Below, in pieces: positions 12,671 through 22,590 of a DNA stretch of 64,000 nucleotides. Below the pieces are notes generated by a model. The model worked only from the letters and a program-made list of their open reading frames with translations, had not been told where the DNA came from and made no database searches. Positions within the stretch are counted from its first letter, which is position 1. Each line of letters starts with the position of its first letter. Origin of the DNA: Pycnopodia helianthoides (lineage: Eukaryota > Echinodermata > Asteroidea > Forcipulatida > Asteriidae); NCBI GenBank assembly GCA_032158295.1, contig CM063249.1:1334501-1398500 (forward strand). Direction: 5' to 3'. The translations under genes and the position numbers were made by a program.

Positions 12671-12845
12671 CCAAACATGGGATGAGAGAGAAATCAAGTG
12701 GTCCTCATGTGGTTCTTTATAGGGAACACCTGAGGGAGTATACCGCTGTGCCTCATAGCTCAGTTGGTAGAGCATCTGCCCGGAGTGTCAGGGGTATTGG
12801 GTTCAAATCCCAATGAGGACCATTTGATTTTTCTCTCATGTTTGG
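12671..12845. repeat. 33-38-bp inverted repeat enclosing a tRNA-like sequence
   Basis: The left arm (12671-12708, CCAAACATG...GAGAGAAATCAAGTGGTCCT) and right arm (12813-12845, reverse complement CCAAACATGAGAGAAAAATC...) pair with a few mismatches. The acceptor-stem end of the tRNA-like sequence forms part of the right arm, and GTCCTCAT of the left arm is the sequence that would pair with it. Confidence 0.7.
12749..12822 (+). tRNA. Degenerate tRNA-like sequence / tRNA pseudogene
   Basis: A-box TAGCTCAGTTGGTAGAGC and B-box GGTTCAAATCC are intact, the T-arm TTGGG/CCCAA pairs, and a CCA follows the 3' acceptor strand TGAGGAC. The 5' acceptor strand is mutated and leaves two mismatches. The anticodon stem contains an extra T and pairs poorly, and position 33 would be C rather than U. 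The loop would read GGA (Ser) if folded as usual. It is best read as a tRNA pseudogene or SINE head, not a working tRNA. Confidence 0.5.
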
Positions 12846-13310
12846 TTATTTTCATTTGTATGGTGATTAGGCACCATACCAATTATTGTGTTCGTAATAG
12901 AAGCAAATCAGAAAACCAGAAATTTTAGTAAACTATTAGTCATAGCAAAATTATTTGTGAAAAACAAAATCGCGGCCGGGCGTCTGGCCTTCTGTCCCTT
13001 CGGGAATTTAACGGTCGCACTAGCCCGAACATAATACTACAAGCCTTTCCGAAATTACGGCTTGGCTTCAGGCTTGGGCTCCGTCGGTTATCATTGGCCA
13101 ATGTGCACTTTCCTTACGGGGCTTTAGTCAGGTGACGGCACCCTAGCCCAAATGGCCTGTGTATGTAGTGTGTGGATGGATTTTGCTTAAAGTTTTAAAA
13201 GTAATACTGTGTATAATCAAATGTAAGTCAGCAAAGCAAAAATAAAACAAACAGTCCATTACAAAAGGGCATATGAAATAATGTTCTACTAAAAATTGTA
13301 CAAGAGGCGT
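12846..13310. other. Region beyond the 3' end of the racemase-like gene
   Basis: This lies downstream (minus strand) of the stop codon and should contain the 3' UTR. No AATAAA was found in the first 300 nt after the stop, so the cleavage site cannot be placed. No other feature is seen. Confidence 0.35.
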
Positions 13311-13496
13311 TCATTCAGCTTGGATAAAACTTGTTAACGAGTCAATGTCAAAATTTCCTCCACACAGAATGACTCCAACATTCTTCAGATTGCCATACTT
13401 TGATTTGAATTTCTCGGACATTACGACAGCCACACCTACTCCCGCTGAAGGTTCGATGCACAGCTTCATGTTCTTCCAAACGAGCATTGTCCCTTT
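13311..13496 (-). CDS. Racemase-like gene, coding exon 6 with stop
   Basis: It encodes residues 273-333, from KGTMLVW to SFIQAE, then TGA at 13313-13311. It includes LCIEPSAGVGVAVV and ILCGGNFD. The Cys before GGN replaces the Ser that contacts the PLP nitrogen in serine racemase. The acceptor is AAACCTACAG|. Confidence 0.92.
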   Translation of the reverse strand, partial: KGTMLVWKNMKLCIEPSAGVGVAVVMSEKFKSKYGNLKNVGVILCGGNFDIDSLTSFIQAE

Positions 13497-16400
13497 CTGT
13501 AGGTTTAAGCAAATGTTGTTTAAAATACTATTTAAAGGGTGTACATAACAGTGGTAAGATTGAAAATATGTATGTTCACAGATTTGCACAAAGCTTACGT
13601 GGTATAAAGGTGGTCATAGCTGGAAACTTCCCTCAAGATAGTTTTGCTTTAAAAACTATTGTTTTTAGGAAATGAGTAAAACAATTAGTTTGATCTCGCG
13701 TGTCCAAAACCTGATGTTTGAAAATAGTGAAAACACATAATGGGGGTTTTCACTATCTTCTCTTGACTCCGGTGACTGAGTGAGCTTAAACTTTCACAGG
13801 TTTGTCATTTAATGTGTACGTTGGGTCACATAAAGTTCAGATACTGGTCTTTGACGATTACCAACATTATACATGTGCTTTAACAGAGGGCATCGGACCC
13901 AAATTCATGGCTCCGCATCGTGGTCAGAAAAAGTCAACGCGTGCGGAAGTAGAAAAAGCCGCGCTTATAGAGGGACACAATGCCGTGGATTTGGGCGATT
14001 TGGGGCTTTAAAAGGCGTTGAAAAGCGTTTCTTATGAAGCGATTATGGTTGTTTTATTAGTAAAATATAATGATCCACACAAATATGCCTCGAAATTGTG
14101 TGGTTTTCATTTTACTTCGTGGCCTAACACGGTCCGCCATTTTGTAGAACCAAATTTTTGACTCCACAAAATGGCGGACCGTGTAAGTTCACAGAGTTAA
14201 AGGAAAACCACACAATTTCGAGGCATACTTGTGTGGATCATTATATTCTATTTTCAAGACATCTTCCCAGCCATATTCATTTCATAACAGATGTTTTCAA
14301 AACACTTTTCATAGCCCAAAGCGCCCAATCTAAGGCAACGTGTCCCTTTAACGCCAGCGAGTTTCAAATTTTAGCAAGAGCAGTGCCCAATTTCATAGAT
14401 CTGCTTCCTACAGAATTCTGCGCTTACGAAGCACAAGAATCCATGGTCTAAAAGCGCCGAATTTTACAGTATTAAACAGGAGAGCCCGGAAATTTTGCCC
14501 TGTTTTTCTGGTGTGTGTGCGTAGTGCACGCTACAATGAGCATTCTTCGCCATCTTCGGTCCCACGGCTAGCAAAAGAGTAGACTGGTCCCCTGTCCTTA
14601 TCCTCAAGAATAAGGACAGGCACCGGTCTATTAATCAAAATGATGGTCACTGCTATACTGGTCCCCTGACTTTATCTGAAAGACCGCAATGGGATGCGAG
14701 GTCAAAGGTGCGTTTGTCTGGATTCCTCCAAACGCTCGAAGTCGGTCTCTTGCGTTAATCACGACCCTCGAAGTGTGACGTCAGATGTTCGGGCTAGCAA
14801 AAGAATTCCACGCGTACACAGAAAAACGTTGAGAATTTGGTGACCGTAAGCGCGGAAATCCTCGGCAATACAGTCATAAAGTTAGCCCCTAATGAGGGGC
14901 GGGATGGGCAAAACAGAAAACTGTCCCGAGACCAAAACCGGACCAAACTAACCTTCATTCAATCAAATTAAACTTTTCATGTTTTAAACCCGTTAAAAAT
15001 TGCTGTGATTTAATATTTTTCCAAATCATGTATCAGACTGTTGAACAAACACAGAAGAACCAATGCTTGCCCCACTTCGTGTACTTGGTTCGGTTGAGGA
15101 TACAGTTAGTTGCATAACTCTACAACAACAAGGTCAGTGCCGTGGAATAGTCGATTCGGCCGAGGGTTCGTTTGTCGCAATTGTGCCTGGAATTTCTTTA
15201 TTATTACGGCATCCAACGGTTTCACCGTCGTCACTACGTCAACTTAAAAGGCAGGGCCAATAATTCGTTGTCAACATGATTTCACTTAAATTGTTCACCT
15301 TAATCTCTTCGTCTGTTACTGTGATGACGTCATCTACCAGGTCCCTCACGATTGGCCAAGCAATCTTGCCAAGATTGATCCTCAAACCGTCTGCTACGGT
15401 GCCGGTCTTGTAGCCCTCCTGTTCGATGTATTTTCTGGCCACAAATGACCGGTAACAGTCGTCGGCTAACTCAGGCTCTGCTGCAATCACTTTGATACCT
15501 GGGCACAAAGTCTAACGTTCAAACCGAAAGAATAAAAGACACTCAAAAAACATTCACTGTTATTTATGAGTTAGCCATCCTGTGTCTGACTATAGGCCTA
15601 CCTGAACTTGAAGAGTGCTTTAAGCGGGCGATGCCTTACGTTTACACTTTTCATATGAGACAATAATCTAAAAACTTAGGCCAATGTAAAATGCAAGCCC
15701 ATTTTAAATGACAATTTTTCGGCCCCGCCATTTTTACATGTCGACTTCAAAATGTCACCCTTCTGTTATCTGCTGCACATCAAGAGTTACTGCAGTTAAC
15801 TTTTACACATCATTGTCCAGCCCTATATACAAGGATCAAACTTGGTCACGTAGGCGTACGTACATAAACCAATGGAACTGTACATTCTGCTCTACCACTT
15901 CCAGCCGGGCTCCTAGTGGATGATGACCACGCCTACATCCTTACGGACTGTGAATGGGGTAACCCTGTTTCAGCACAAAGGAGTATCTCATTAGAAAAAA
16001 ATATTAAAATAGAAAAAAACAAATTAATGTTAGGGAGTTGAAATGGTTTCGAAATATTTTAGGCCCAGTGAAAAAGATTAGTTTTAGTGTAAGGTAACAC
16101 ATACATGTTTAAATGCATTTAGTTATTTATTAACAATGCGCCGTATTTTTGACCGCGTGAGGGCGCTCCCAAAAACATTTTTATCACTTCCGGGGGTATA
16201 ACTTATCGTCTGCTCAGCTACCTGTGTACAGTTTAGCATCGGCGTTCTGTCACTTATGTACGCAAGAGAGTTTAGAAAGTGCTTCTAGAATCTAAGGTAA
16301 TAACTGCTCCTTTAAAGGTCTTATTTTCCGTGATGGATATGACGTCTGGTAATAATGTGTTTTAGTCATTAACTGTCTGGAGGAAGTATTTGAAGCAGTT

Positions 16401-19400
16401 TTTGTTTTCAGAGAACAGTTGTTTCTATAAGTATAAAGTGGAAAGGATGAGCCACGCTTAACTGCCAGTTCTGATATTTTTAAAGATTAGATGCAGGGCT
16501 CTTTATTTCTTTAAAGGAGCCGTTATTAATCCATCTTAGATTCTAGAAGCACTGACTAAACTCTCTCACGCACAGAAGTGACAGAAGGCCGATGCTAAAA
16601 CTGTACACAGCTACCCGGAGCAGACGATAATTGCTTAAGTTATACCCCCGGAAGTGATACGATTATTTTTGAGAGCGCCCTCACGCGGTCAAAATACGGC
16701 GCATTCTGTTTGGTTAAAAGTTGTACCTTGGCTGCTACGGCTACTCCTGACAGCATTCCTCCTCCACCAACTGGTACAACAATGGCCTCTAGATTGTTGC
16801 ACGTCTGACAAGAAAAACGATCAGAGTCACCATGAAACAACCCTGACGAACCCAGCCACGCCCAACATGCACAGCGTGACCAACCCTAACCTTGTGTCTA
16901 CGCGTTACATACGAAAGAACAAAGAAGTCCACGTGGACTTGAAACACTATTGTGGACTTACACACGTCCACACACTTTTTTTGTTTACAGTAATGAAGAA
17001 TTGTTTTTTTTTCTGCAGTGCCCAAAACAAAGGAATGTCCAGAGTGTATGTAACACAGAGCAGTGTGTGTATATGCATTGTCAAGCACTGCCTCGGGCCA
17101 GCGGCAGCTGAGAGCCATTTATATGCAAAATGATGGCCAGTATAAATGGACTACCAAATGAGAGGTCTATATTCCCCCAATTGACACCCCTACTATAGTG
17201 TATTTTCCTAACCTAATCATATAGCATCTAAATCAAGGGGGGTACCGGAACATAGGGGTGTCGGAACATAGGGGTGTCGGAACATAGAACAGTTACCGGA
17301 TTGTTTTTCCCAAGTAGACCTTACAGCGTTTATCATACATCAGTGTGGGGTTAAAATAATGGATGATTGCTAGTTCTGTATCCCAGTGCAATGCATTCGT
17401 GGTTTTCTTTTACTCAAAAAGTAACTAGGCCTATAACTTGCGAGTACAGCCATGCATAAAACTCTTGTAGGAGGAGTGTTGGCTCTGAAAAGAGCCGTTG
17501 TGGTCTCAGAGCCAACACTCCTCTCGAAAGAGAATAGGCCAAATAAAAACATAATAAAAAAACATACTTAGCTTCTCTACCAGCTTCCTTTTTAGAGGCC
17601 GCCTCCTCTTTTTTCTTTTTCTTTTTTTTACGAAGAAAAGGGATCAATTCTTAAACGATCTCTCACGAAAAAAATGACAACCATCTTGAAAAATAGCCCG
17701 GCCGGTTGTCTTGAAAAATGTGTCGGGCAGCCATTTTAAAAAAGGGCCCTTCTCCTAGTTTCTTACCTGTTTAAGCAGCTCTGTACACATGGTTCCCTGG
17801 CCAGCCATGATGTCATAATGTTCAGACGATGGCGCATAAACAGCTCCCTTGCTCCGTACCACTGCATCCGTGCCTTCAAATAATCCCTGTAAAGGCGGAG
17901 AATGAATCAATGCACGGTTGAAAAATGATTTGTTGATTGTCAACTTCAGCATTTTTCGAAATTCGCACCCTCTTAAAGATGAGGGGAATTGGCCAGTTCA
18001 ACTTTGTGATGTACTCATTTTCTTATAGAAAGAGTCCTCATGCGAGCGGGGGGAAATTACAAGTTTCCAACCGCACGCTAAAATGGTGCAAACTGCCATT
18101 GTATTCAATACCCTTCCAGTTCACAATTTGTCATCATCCAAAACATCTGATGGCATCATTCTGAGGAAAAAAGGGTCTACTTTTTTGTACGGATATGTTT
18201 TGTTTCAAAACTGACTTTTTCAGAGCGAAATTTGAAACATGACGTCATCGTATTTCAACACTGATGAATCTTTACACTCCAAGGAGGAATTTTTCGTCAG
18301 TCAAAAGGTCAGTTTAGGGGCCGTTTAGACTGAATATTATCGAAAGTCAGTTGAGAAAGTATGTGTGCATACAGGGTGCAAGACCAGACTTCACATTTGG
18401 CGTGGGTTGTTGCTACATTTGGACCGAAAATGGAGTCAAGTAACCACGTGACCAACACGTCACAACTCTCTTAATAGCGTCACTGCACGTTTATCCAATG
18501 AAATCATTGTATCCAATGAAATCATTTGGCCTGTAGACCAGTACCTGTCTTCACTCTTGCAAAGACAGAGGACCAGTCTATACACAGCTCTGCCAAGGAA
18601 GTGTGTCTGCTGCCACCTATTGGTGACGTCTCAATGTTTCCGTTACCCAACTTTTCCCAATGGAAAAAGAGAGAATGTTACACAAAGCTCGAACCTTTAG
18701 TGTTGGCTCACATAGTATAATTTCCGCTCCGTATTCCTTCACTGCACTCAGTTTACACTGTGGAGATGTTTGTGGCATTACAACATACGCCTTGAAGCCC
18801 AGTGTTTTTGAGGCCACCGCCAGACCCTGGGCAAAGTTGCCAGAGCTGTGGGTCGTAACACAAGGCTGAGGGCCACCCTTTGATTTCTCCTTCAGTTTGG
18901 ATAAGAAGTTAACAGCTCCACGAATCTTCAGGGGAAAAGAAAAAGAAGTCATTTCAAACGGGAACTATAGGGAAAGGTTTTGTTTCAGTGGACTCCAAGG
19001 TGTAACTACGTCCACTCGTAACACGCGCGCGTATCTGCTTTCGCTACTCCCAGCTCCAAAGCAGGCATAAGTTTGCGTGTAATTTTTTACCAAAAGTCAC
19101 TTGTTTCTTCGTTCAGAAGCATTTTTGTTTATGACAGAAACTTACAATTTTGAGAAGACCTCGAGTCTCTGAAGAACGTTTTTCACTTGGTCATGAATAA
19201 TTAATTAATCAATGTAATGCTCACCACGCAAGAAGTAGTGTGTGAAGGTAGTACAAGTTCAATGCAGCTGCACTGGACATGCGACGATTATAATAATAAC
19301 ACTGTATGCATACAGCGGGGAGATTGTGAGCGTTGAGCATCGACTCGGCAGTGGGGCGATCGTGCAGACGCTAACATGGCCACTACTAGAAGGGTGTGGT

Positions 19401-20991
19401 CATGCTTATTATGCGGTACACAATGAACTACCAGTAAGCATAATGTGTCTCTGAATTGCTCTTTGACGAAAACTACTCCATCAACCATTAATTTAACTGA
19501 TGAAATTTTACACATTACGAAACTGGACACAGATCATGTGTGCACCATTTGCCAACGCCAAGTTATGTAAGTACAGTAACATCGACACACCATCGAAGAA
19601 ATACCAGAGAAGGTACGTGGCGACTTTGGCAACCCCAGTTTCTTCACCAACAAAGAAAATGTCACAAAAAGGACCGTAGTAGGAAGGCAAATGAATACGT
19701 CATGCCCAGGGAGATAGGCATCGAGAGCTTTAGACTTCTGTTTCTTTAAAACATTCGAGGCCTAAATAAACGACTGCAACTATGTTCGTTAGCTGGAAAT
19801 ATTATGTCTGCCTCGCTAAGTTTTGTGGAAGCGGCCTCCATTATAGCAAATATCCAATATGACATCCAGATGTCGGTGGGAAAATAACGCTAGTTACAGC
19901 GCCCTCTATGTTTAATCATTACAAACGTGTACAGTGTACATAAAATCAGTTGGTACTGATAGTGTGGGCACAAACACCTTGGAACAAAGACTATACGGCG
20001 CGCTGCCCATGGTGGCGAGGCTGGTTGCGCGCAGGCTGGTTGGCCTTGACCGCCATTGCCGCTTTTTCAATGGGGAAAAGGCTAGACAAGCACAAGCGCA
20101 AACAATAATTGTGTAGGAACGTGTCAGTTGTGTGTGTTGGGGTGGAGGTATTGGGGAATATATTCACTGCAGAACACCCCCCCCCCCCCCACCCCCACCC
20201 TCCACACCACCGCCATTCTGGACTACGGTGTATGGTTGACGAATTAAATTTATTATTGGCGGTGATTAAACGAGTTGTGTCCATTTGACATTCAGCGGCG
20301 GCACCAGACCTGTTAATCTGGGGGGAAAGAGGGAGGCAAACTTAAATTTAGTGGGGGGGGGGGGCAAACAAAAGTCTATAATGTACTGTATAAGCCTACA
20401 ATTCACTCCAGAAATAAGATTTTGCACTGTGTGAATGTGACGTGTTGTGCGAACTGCGTGTACAATGGCTGCTTACGGTTTTGGGCAGACAATGCATTTC
20501 TATTTATAGCAAGTTTCCAAGCTTGTACAGATATAAATCCACATTTTATTAACATTGCCGGACATGGAAAGTGTATTGGGCTTTTTTGATAGTGCCAGCT
20601 AACTATGATGGATGAAATTGAGTTTATTATTTACAGCGCAAACAACATTGTAACAAATTGGGTGCAATCGTTTGGGATTAAACTCAATTTCCGCCATCGG
20701 GGAAAAAACTGGGGGGGGGGCAAACTGGGGGGGGGGGCAAAAAAATTAATGGGGGCATTTGCCCCCCCCCCCCCGTGCCCCCCGTAGCGCCGCCGCTGTT
20801 GACATTGTAGGTCATACCTTGAAAGACCCCGTCCTCTGAAAGAGCTCACACTTAAAGAAAAGACTACACCCTGCCTTGGCATCCATACGACGTGACGTCA
20901 TAACTGGGGTCAGTGTACATATTCCCTTGATACGTCGCTCTGCAGCTCTGATGTCATCAAGACAAATTGGCTGCTGGGCTAAGAGATTCAT
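13311..20991 (-). CDS. Serine racemase / serine-threonine dehydratase-family PLP enzyme (6 exons, 333 aa)
   Basis: The coding parts are 20991-20818, 18925-18695, 17886-17767, 16804-16727, 15511-15299 and 13496-13311, joined by five phase-0 introns with GT-AG ends. The 333-residue product compares with 340 for human serine racemase and aligns throughout. TGSFK has the PLP lysine at K58, THSSGN is at 83-88 for the PLP phosphate/ring region, the tetraglycine loop is at 188-191, and the divalent-metal residues E213, A217 and D219 are conserved. The family makes D-serine and/or eliminates serine or threonine to the keto acid plus ammonia in the cytosol. Ligand residues differ from mammalian serine racemase (H87, R135, N154 and S242 correspond to F89, L137, S156 and I246; S313 to C317), so substrate is uncertain. 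It could be a dehydratase or another amino-acid racemase of this lineage. Start M20991 gives the usual N-terminus. The frame is open upstream to a possible splice acceptor, so a 5' extension is not excluded. Confidence 0.92.
13534..13806. mobile_element. MITE in intron 5, same family as 61681-62011
   Basis: TTTAAAGGGTGTACATAACA, GTAAGATTGAAAATATGTAT and TTTTAGGAAATGAGTAAAAC match, in the opposite orientation, the units at 61681-62353 and 52668-52925. It ends near AAACTTTCACAGGTTTGTC. It starts 38 nt upstream of exon 6 on the gene's strand, so it supplies most of the sequence just before the acceptor. Confidence 0.7.
14065..14247. mobile_element. Foldback MITE in intron 5
   Basis: TGATCCACACAAATATGCCT and CGAAATTGTGTGGTTTTC at the left are answered by GAAAACCACACAATTTCG and AGGCATACTTGTGTGGATCA at the right. 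The inner arms are ACACGGTCCGCCATTTTGT and ACAAAATGGCGGACCGTGT. The loop is about 15 nt. Weaker pairing extends outwards to roughly 14000 and 14330. It is non-coding and lies wholly within the intron. Confidence 0.85.
14591..14620. repeat. Hairpin in intron 5
   Basis: CCTGTCCTTAT and ATAAGGACAGG pair perfectly over 11 bp around an 8-nt loop, flanked by a weaker TAGACTGGT/ACCGGTCTA pair. It is probably the core of another small palindromic repeat. Confidence 0.6.
15299..15511 (-). CDS. Racemase-like gene, coding exon 5
   Basis: It encodes residues 202-272, from TLCPGIKV to DEEIK, with the metal-site segment IAAEPELADDC and the hallmark WPIVRDLVDDVITVTDEEI. The acceptor AACGTTAG| was preferred over CCCAG| eight bases in because it keeps phase 0 and gives an ungapped match to the family. 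The donor is AAG|GTGAAC. Confidence 0.9.
16135..16705. mobile_element. Foldback element with about 185-bp arms in intron 4
   Basis: The left arm starts AATGCGCCGTATTTTTGACC and the right arm ends GGTCAAAATACGGCGCATT. Pairing continues through GAGGGCGCTC, TTCCGGGGGTATAACTTA and the TTCTAGAATCTAAG region to about 16316 and 16509, leaving a loop of about 190 bp. No target duplication was found. The right end lies 21 nt from the exon 4 donor. Confidence 0.88.
16727..16804 (-). CDS. Racemase-like gene, coding exon 4
   Basis: A 78-nt exon encoding residues 176-201, including VVPVGGGGMLSG, the tetraglycine PLP-phosphate loop. The acceptor is TTTCTTGTCAG| and the donor AAG|GTACAA. The end of a foldback element lies 21 nt past the donor. 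Confidence 0.92.
17246..17286. repeat. 16-bp tandem repeat
   Basis: CGGAACATAGGGGTGT is repeated at 17246, 17262 and 17278 (last copy partial). It lies in intron 3. Confidence 0.85.
17470..17522 (-). other. Histone-type 3' stem-loop inside an inverted repeat
   Basis: On the minus strand 17496-17481 reads GGCTCTTTTCAGAGCC, the exact consensus form of the replication-dependent histone mRNA 3' stem-loop (6-bp stem, TTTC loop), preceded by CCACAAC. It sits in a larger inverted repeat, AGGAGTGTTGGCTCTGA paired with TCAGAGCCAACACTCCT. No histone coding sequence lies upstream on that strand, which is exon 3 and intron of the racemase-like gene. It is therefore an orphan or chance element. Confidence 0.5.
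17560..17757. repeat. Dispersed repeat, copy 2
   Basis: This is the second copy of the repeat at 2625-2866, in the same orientation. Shared words are GCTTCCTTTTTAGA, GCCGGTTGTCTT and GTGTCGGGCAGCCATTTT. It ends about 10 nt from the exon 3 donor. Confidence 0.7.
17767..17886 (-). CDS. Racemase-like gene, coding exon 3
   Basis: It encodes residues 136-175, from GLFEGTDAV to LLKQ, with the AGQGT motif. The acceptor CCTTTACAG| and donor CAG|GTAAGA are strong. Residues equivalent to the substrate-binding loop read APSSEHYD, where mammals have VHPNQEPA. Confidence 0.92.
18695..18925 (-). CDS. Racemase-like gene, coding exon 2
   Basis: It encodes residues 59-135, from IRGAVNFL to CEPTLK, and contains THSSGNFAQG and YVVMPQTSP. 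The acceptor CCCCTGAAG| is clear. The donor AAG|GTTCGA is weak, but joining here to exon 3 restores exactly the 30-residue spacing between CEP and AGQGT seen in human serine racemase. Confidence 0.9.
20285..20806. mobile_element. hAT-type MITE with 8-bp target duplication, in intron 1
   Basis: The element (20293-20798) begins CAGCGGCGGCACC and ends GTAGCGCCGCCGCTG, a TIR of about 10-12 bp starting CAG as in hAT elements. It is flanked by the 8-bp direct repeat TTGACATT at 20285-20292 and 20799-20806. The interior has long G runs and no transposase. It inserted about 10 nt downstream of the exon 1 donor of the racemase-like gene. Confidence 0.93.
20818..20991 (-). CDS. Racemase-like gene, coding exon 1
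   Basis: It encodes residues 1-58, from MNLLAQQPI to the PLP-lysine motif TGSFK at the very end. The donor is AAG|GTATGA. An acceptor-like TTTTCTTCAG ends at 21013, so 20992-21012 is probably 5' UTR of this exon, with a non-coding first exon further upstream that I cannot place. A hAT MITE begins only about 10 nt into the following intron. Confidence 0.92.
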
Positions 20992-21199
20992 TTCGGTGAC
21001 AGTGCAACTAATCTGAAGAAAAGCAATAATAACACAAATTATTGAAAGTAGCCATAAAGCTTTGGTTGAAACACAAATTAAAACTACTTCTCAAACTTGT
21101 TCACTATATGAGGGAAGGCACTCAAAATAATGGACAGAAGCATTTCTCACTCAAAGAAAACAGCGTGCATTGAAAGACGGAACATGTTCTGCATTGGGT

Positions 21200-21328
21200 T
21201 GAAGATGAATCTAGCGTTCCCCGGGGTACAGTCACAGGATTTATGGACGTCCTAGAGTTTATAAACGACTTAAATGACTTATAACATCCGATGTAAAACT
21301 CTTTGCAGATGATTGCATTGTGTATCCA
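21200..21328 (+). pseudogene. LINE reverse transcriptase relic, palm segment
   Basis: The plus strand keeps SSVPRGTV and, after frame changes, FINDLNDL and KLFADDCIVY, matching the block order of non-LTR RTs (VPQGT...L, FINDL, FADD catalytic motif). Stops and frame breaks separate the pieces. The C-terminal continuation is at 22175-22480, with unrelated insertions in between. Confidence 0.75.
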
Positions 21329-21700
21329 TTCATTCATTCATTCATTCATTCGTTAATTTTTATTAAAAAATCAACTGGCAGCACAAAGCTGAATTATGTG
21401 ACATTACAAGATAAGAAAGATGAGTTAAAAATTATACAGATTATACTAGAGATATAAAATAGCAACACCGAAAAACGGAGATACATAAATACATAAAGAA
21501 CAAATTACCAAGATACAAATATTAATTTAGTAAAATATTTTTTTTTAATGTACAGAGTAACGTAAGAACCCTCCTATACATTGAAAATCCCATATGAAAT
21601 AAAATTCCATCTGACATAAAAAAAAACCTTTTAAGAAAAACTTTACACCCCCTCCCCTTGCATTCATTAGTCAAAAGAGTGGAAAAAGCCAATTCTAAGA
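21325..21700 (-). mobile_element. Retroposon fragment with (GAAT)n tail inserted in the LINE relic
   Basis: Directly after the FADD-type motif the sequence turns into (CATT)n, i.e. a (GAAT)n tail on the minus strand, then AT-rich non-coding DNA. This is what a minus-strand retroposon insertion would look like. The right boundary is unclear. Confidence 0.45.
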
Positions 21701-21944
21701 CTTTTGGTTCAAGAGTTTAGAAAGGAATGGGGTGTTGATCGAGCTAGCTGTTACCATTATTGGCTAGTCCTGTATTTAGGAACCGTATTATATAGTTGCA
21801 TATCTGAGGCCCATACTGTGGGTTCTGTTGTAAGGAAACCAACCAACATATCTGTCAGGGGTACAGGGTTTTCAAAGCACAATTTGTACATAATTGATGG
21901 AGACCCGTGAGGTCAAGGCTCAAGAGCATCTGTGTATGAAGTAT

Positions 21945-22175
21945 ACCGGGTCCACTCCATAGGTAGACTTGACTCCCGTGTCATCCCCAGAAAACTATTG
22001 TTTTGTGATGCTCTGCATTCCCCGATCCCCAACCTGTTCCGCACGGGATCACATTTTGACGGCGAGCGCGCACTGTATACTACTAAACGGGTTGTTTGCT
22101 AGTTGGCGGGATATGCTAGGGACCTCTCACACGAGAACGGGAGTTGAATCAAGTCTACTCCATAGGATACTACAT
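21945..22175. mobile_element. Probable small TIR element inside the LINE relic
   Basis: CCATAGGTAGACTTGACTCCCG near 21958 is answered by CGGGAGTTGAATCAAGTCTA near 22138. The RT-like reading resumes straight after it. No target duplication was verified. Confidence 0.45.
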
Positions 22176-22590
22176 GGCTTGTTACAAGAAGACTTGAACT
22201 GCATGGCAGTCAAAGTGGCAAATGAATTTCAATGCCCAGAAGTGTTATGTTTTTTAAGAGTGACGCATTCAAAATCTCAAAAAGAAAATCACAAATTCAA
22301 GAATTATATACCCTTATTTTGGGTAACACTTACCAGTTATGGAACTCACACGTCAACAATATCGCAGCAAAAGCAAACAGGGTTCATAAAGAGAAAATTT
22401 CACTTATGCTCAAAGCACTCATAAACTTAGCATACAAATCATTGAAATCGGTCAGTGACGACCGTCAATGGAGTAGTATGGTACCCGTCAACAAAAAAAA
22501 CTCAAACAAATTCAGTGAACTGAATAAATAAAAACACCCCAACACAAATTTCCCAATCCGATGGGATGGAATACTTGATTGAATTGAACT
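22175..22590 (+). pseudogene. LINE RT C-terminal relic and 3' tail
   Basis: LLQEDLN..AVKVANEFQCPE, then RVTHSKS and WNSHVNNIAAKANRV in a neighbouring frame, match the post-catalytic part of CR1/jockey-like RTs (LQ.DL..L..WA......K, then WN.H...I..KAN). The frame changes at about 22230. The tail TACTTGATTGAATTGAACTT at 22572-22592 resembles a LINE 3' end. It is dead. Confidence 0.7.

Noticed and set aside
12749..12822. Functional tRNA-Ser gene
   Set aside because: The anticodon stem is disrupted by an extra base, position 33 is C and the acceptor stem has mismatches.
15299..15506. Exon 5 starting at the CCCAG acceptor (15503)
   Set aside because: It would need a phase-1 join and lose the residues aligning with the family; the upstream AACGTTAG acceptor gives an ungapped phase-0 match.
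16654..17133. 159-codon plus-strand ORF
   Set aside because: It runs antisense across exon 4 of the racemase-like gene and the end of a foldback element, so it is a shadow.
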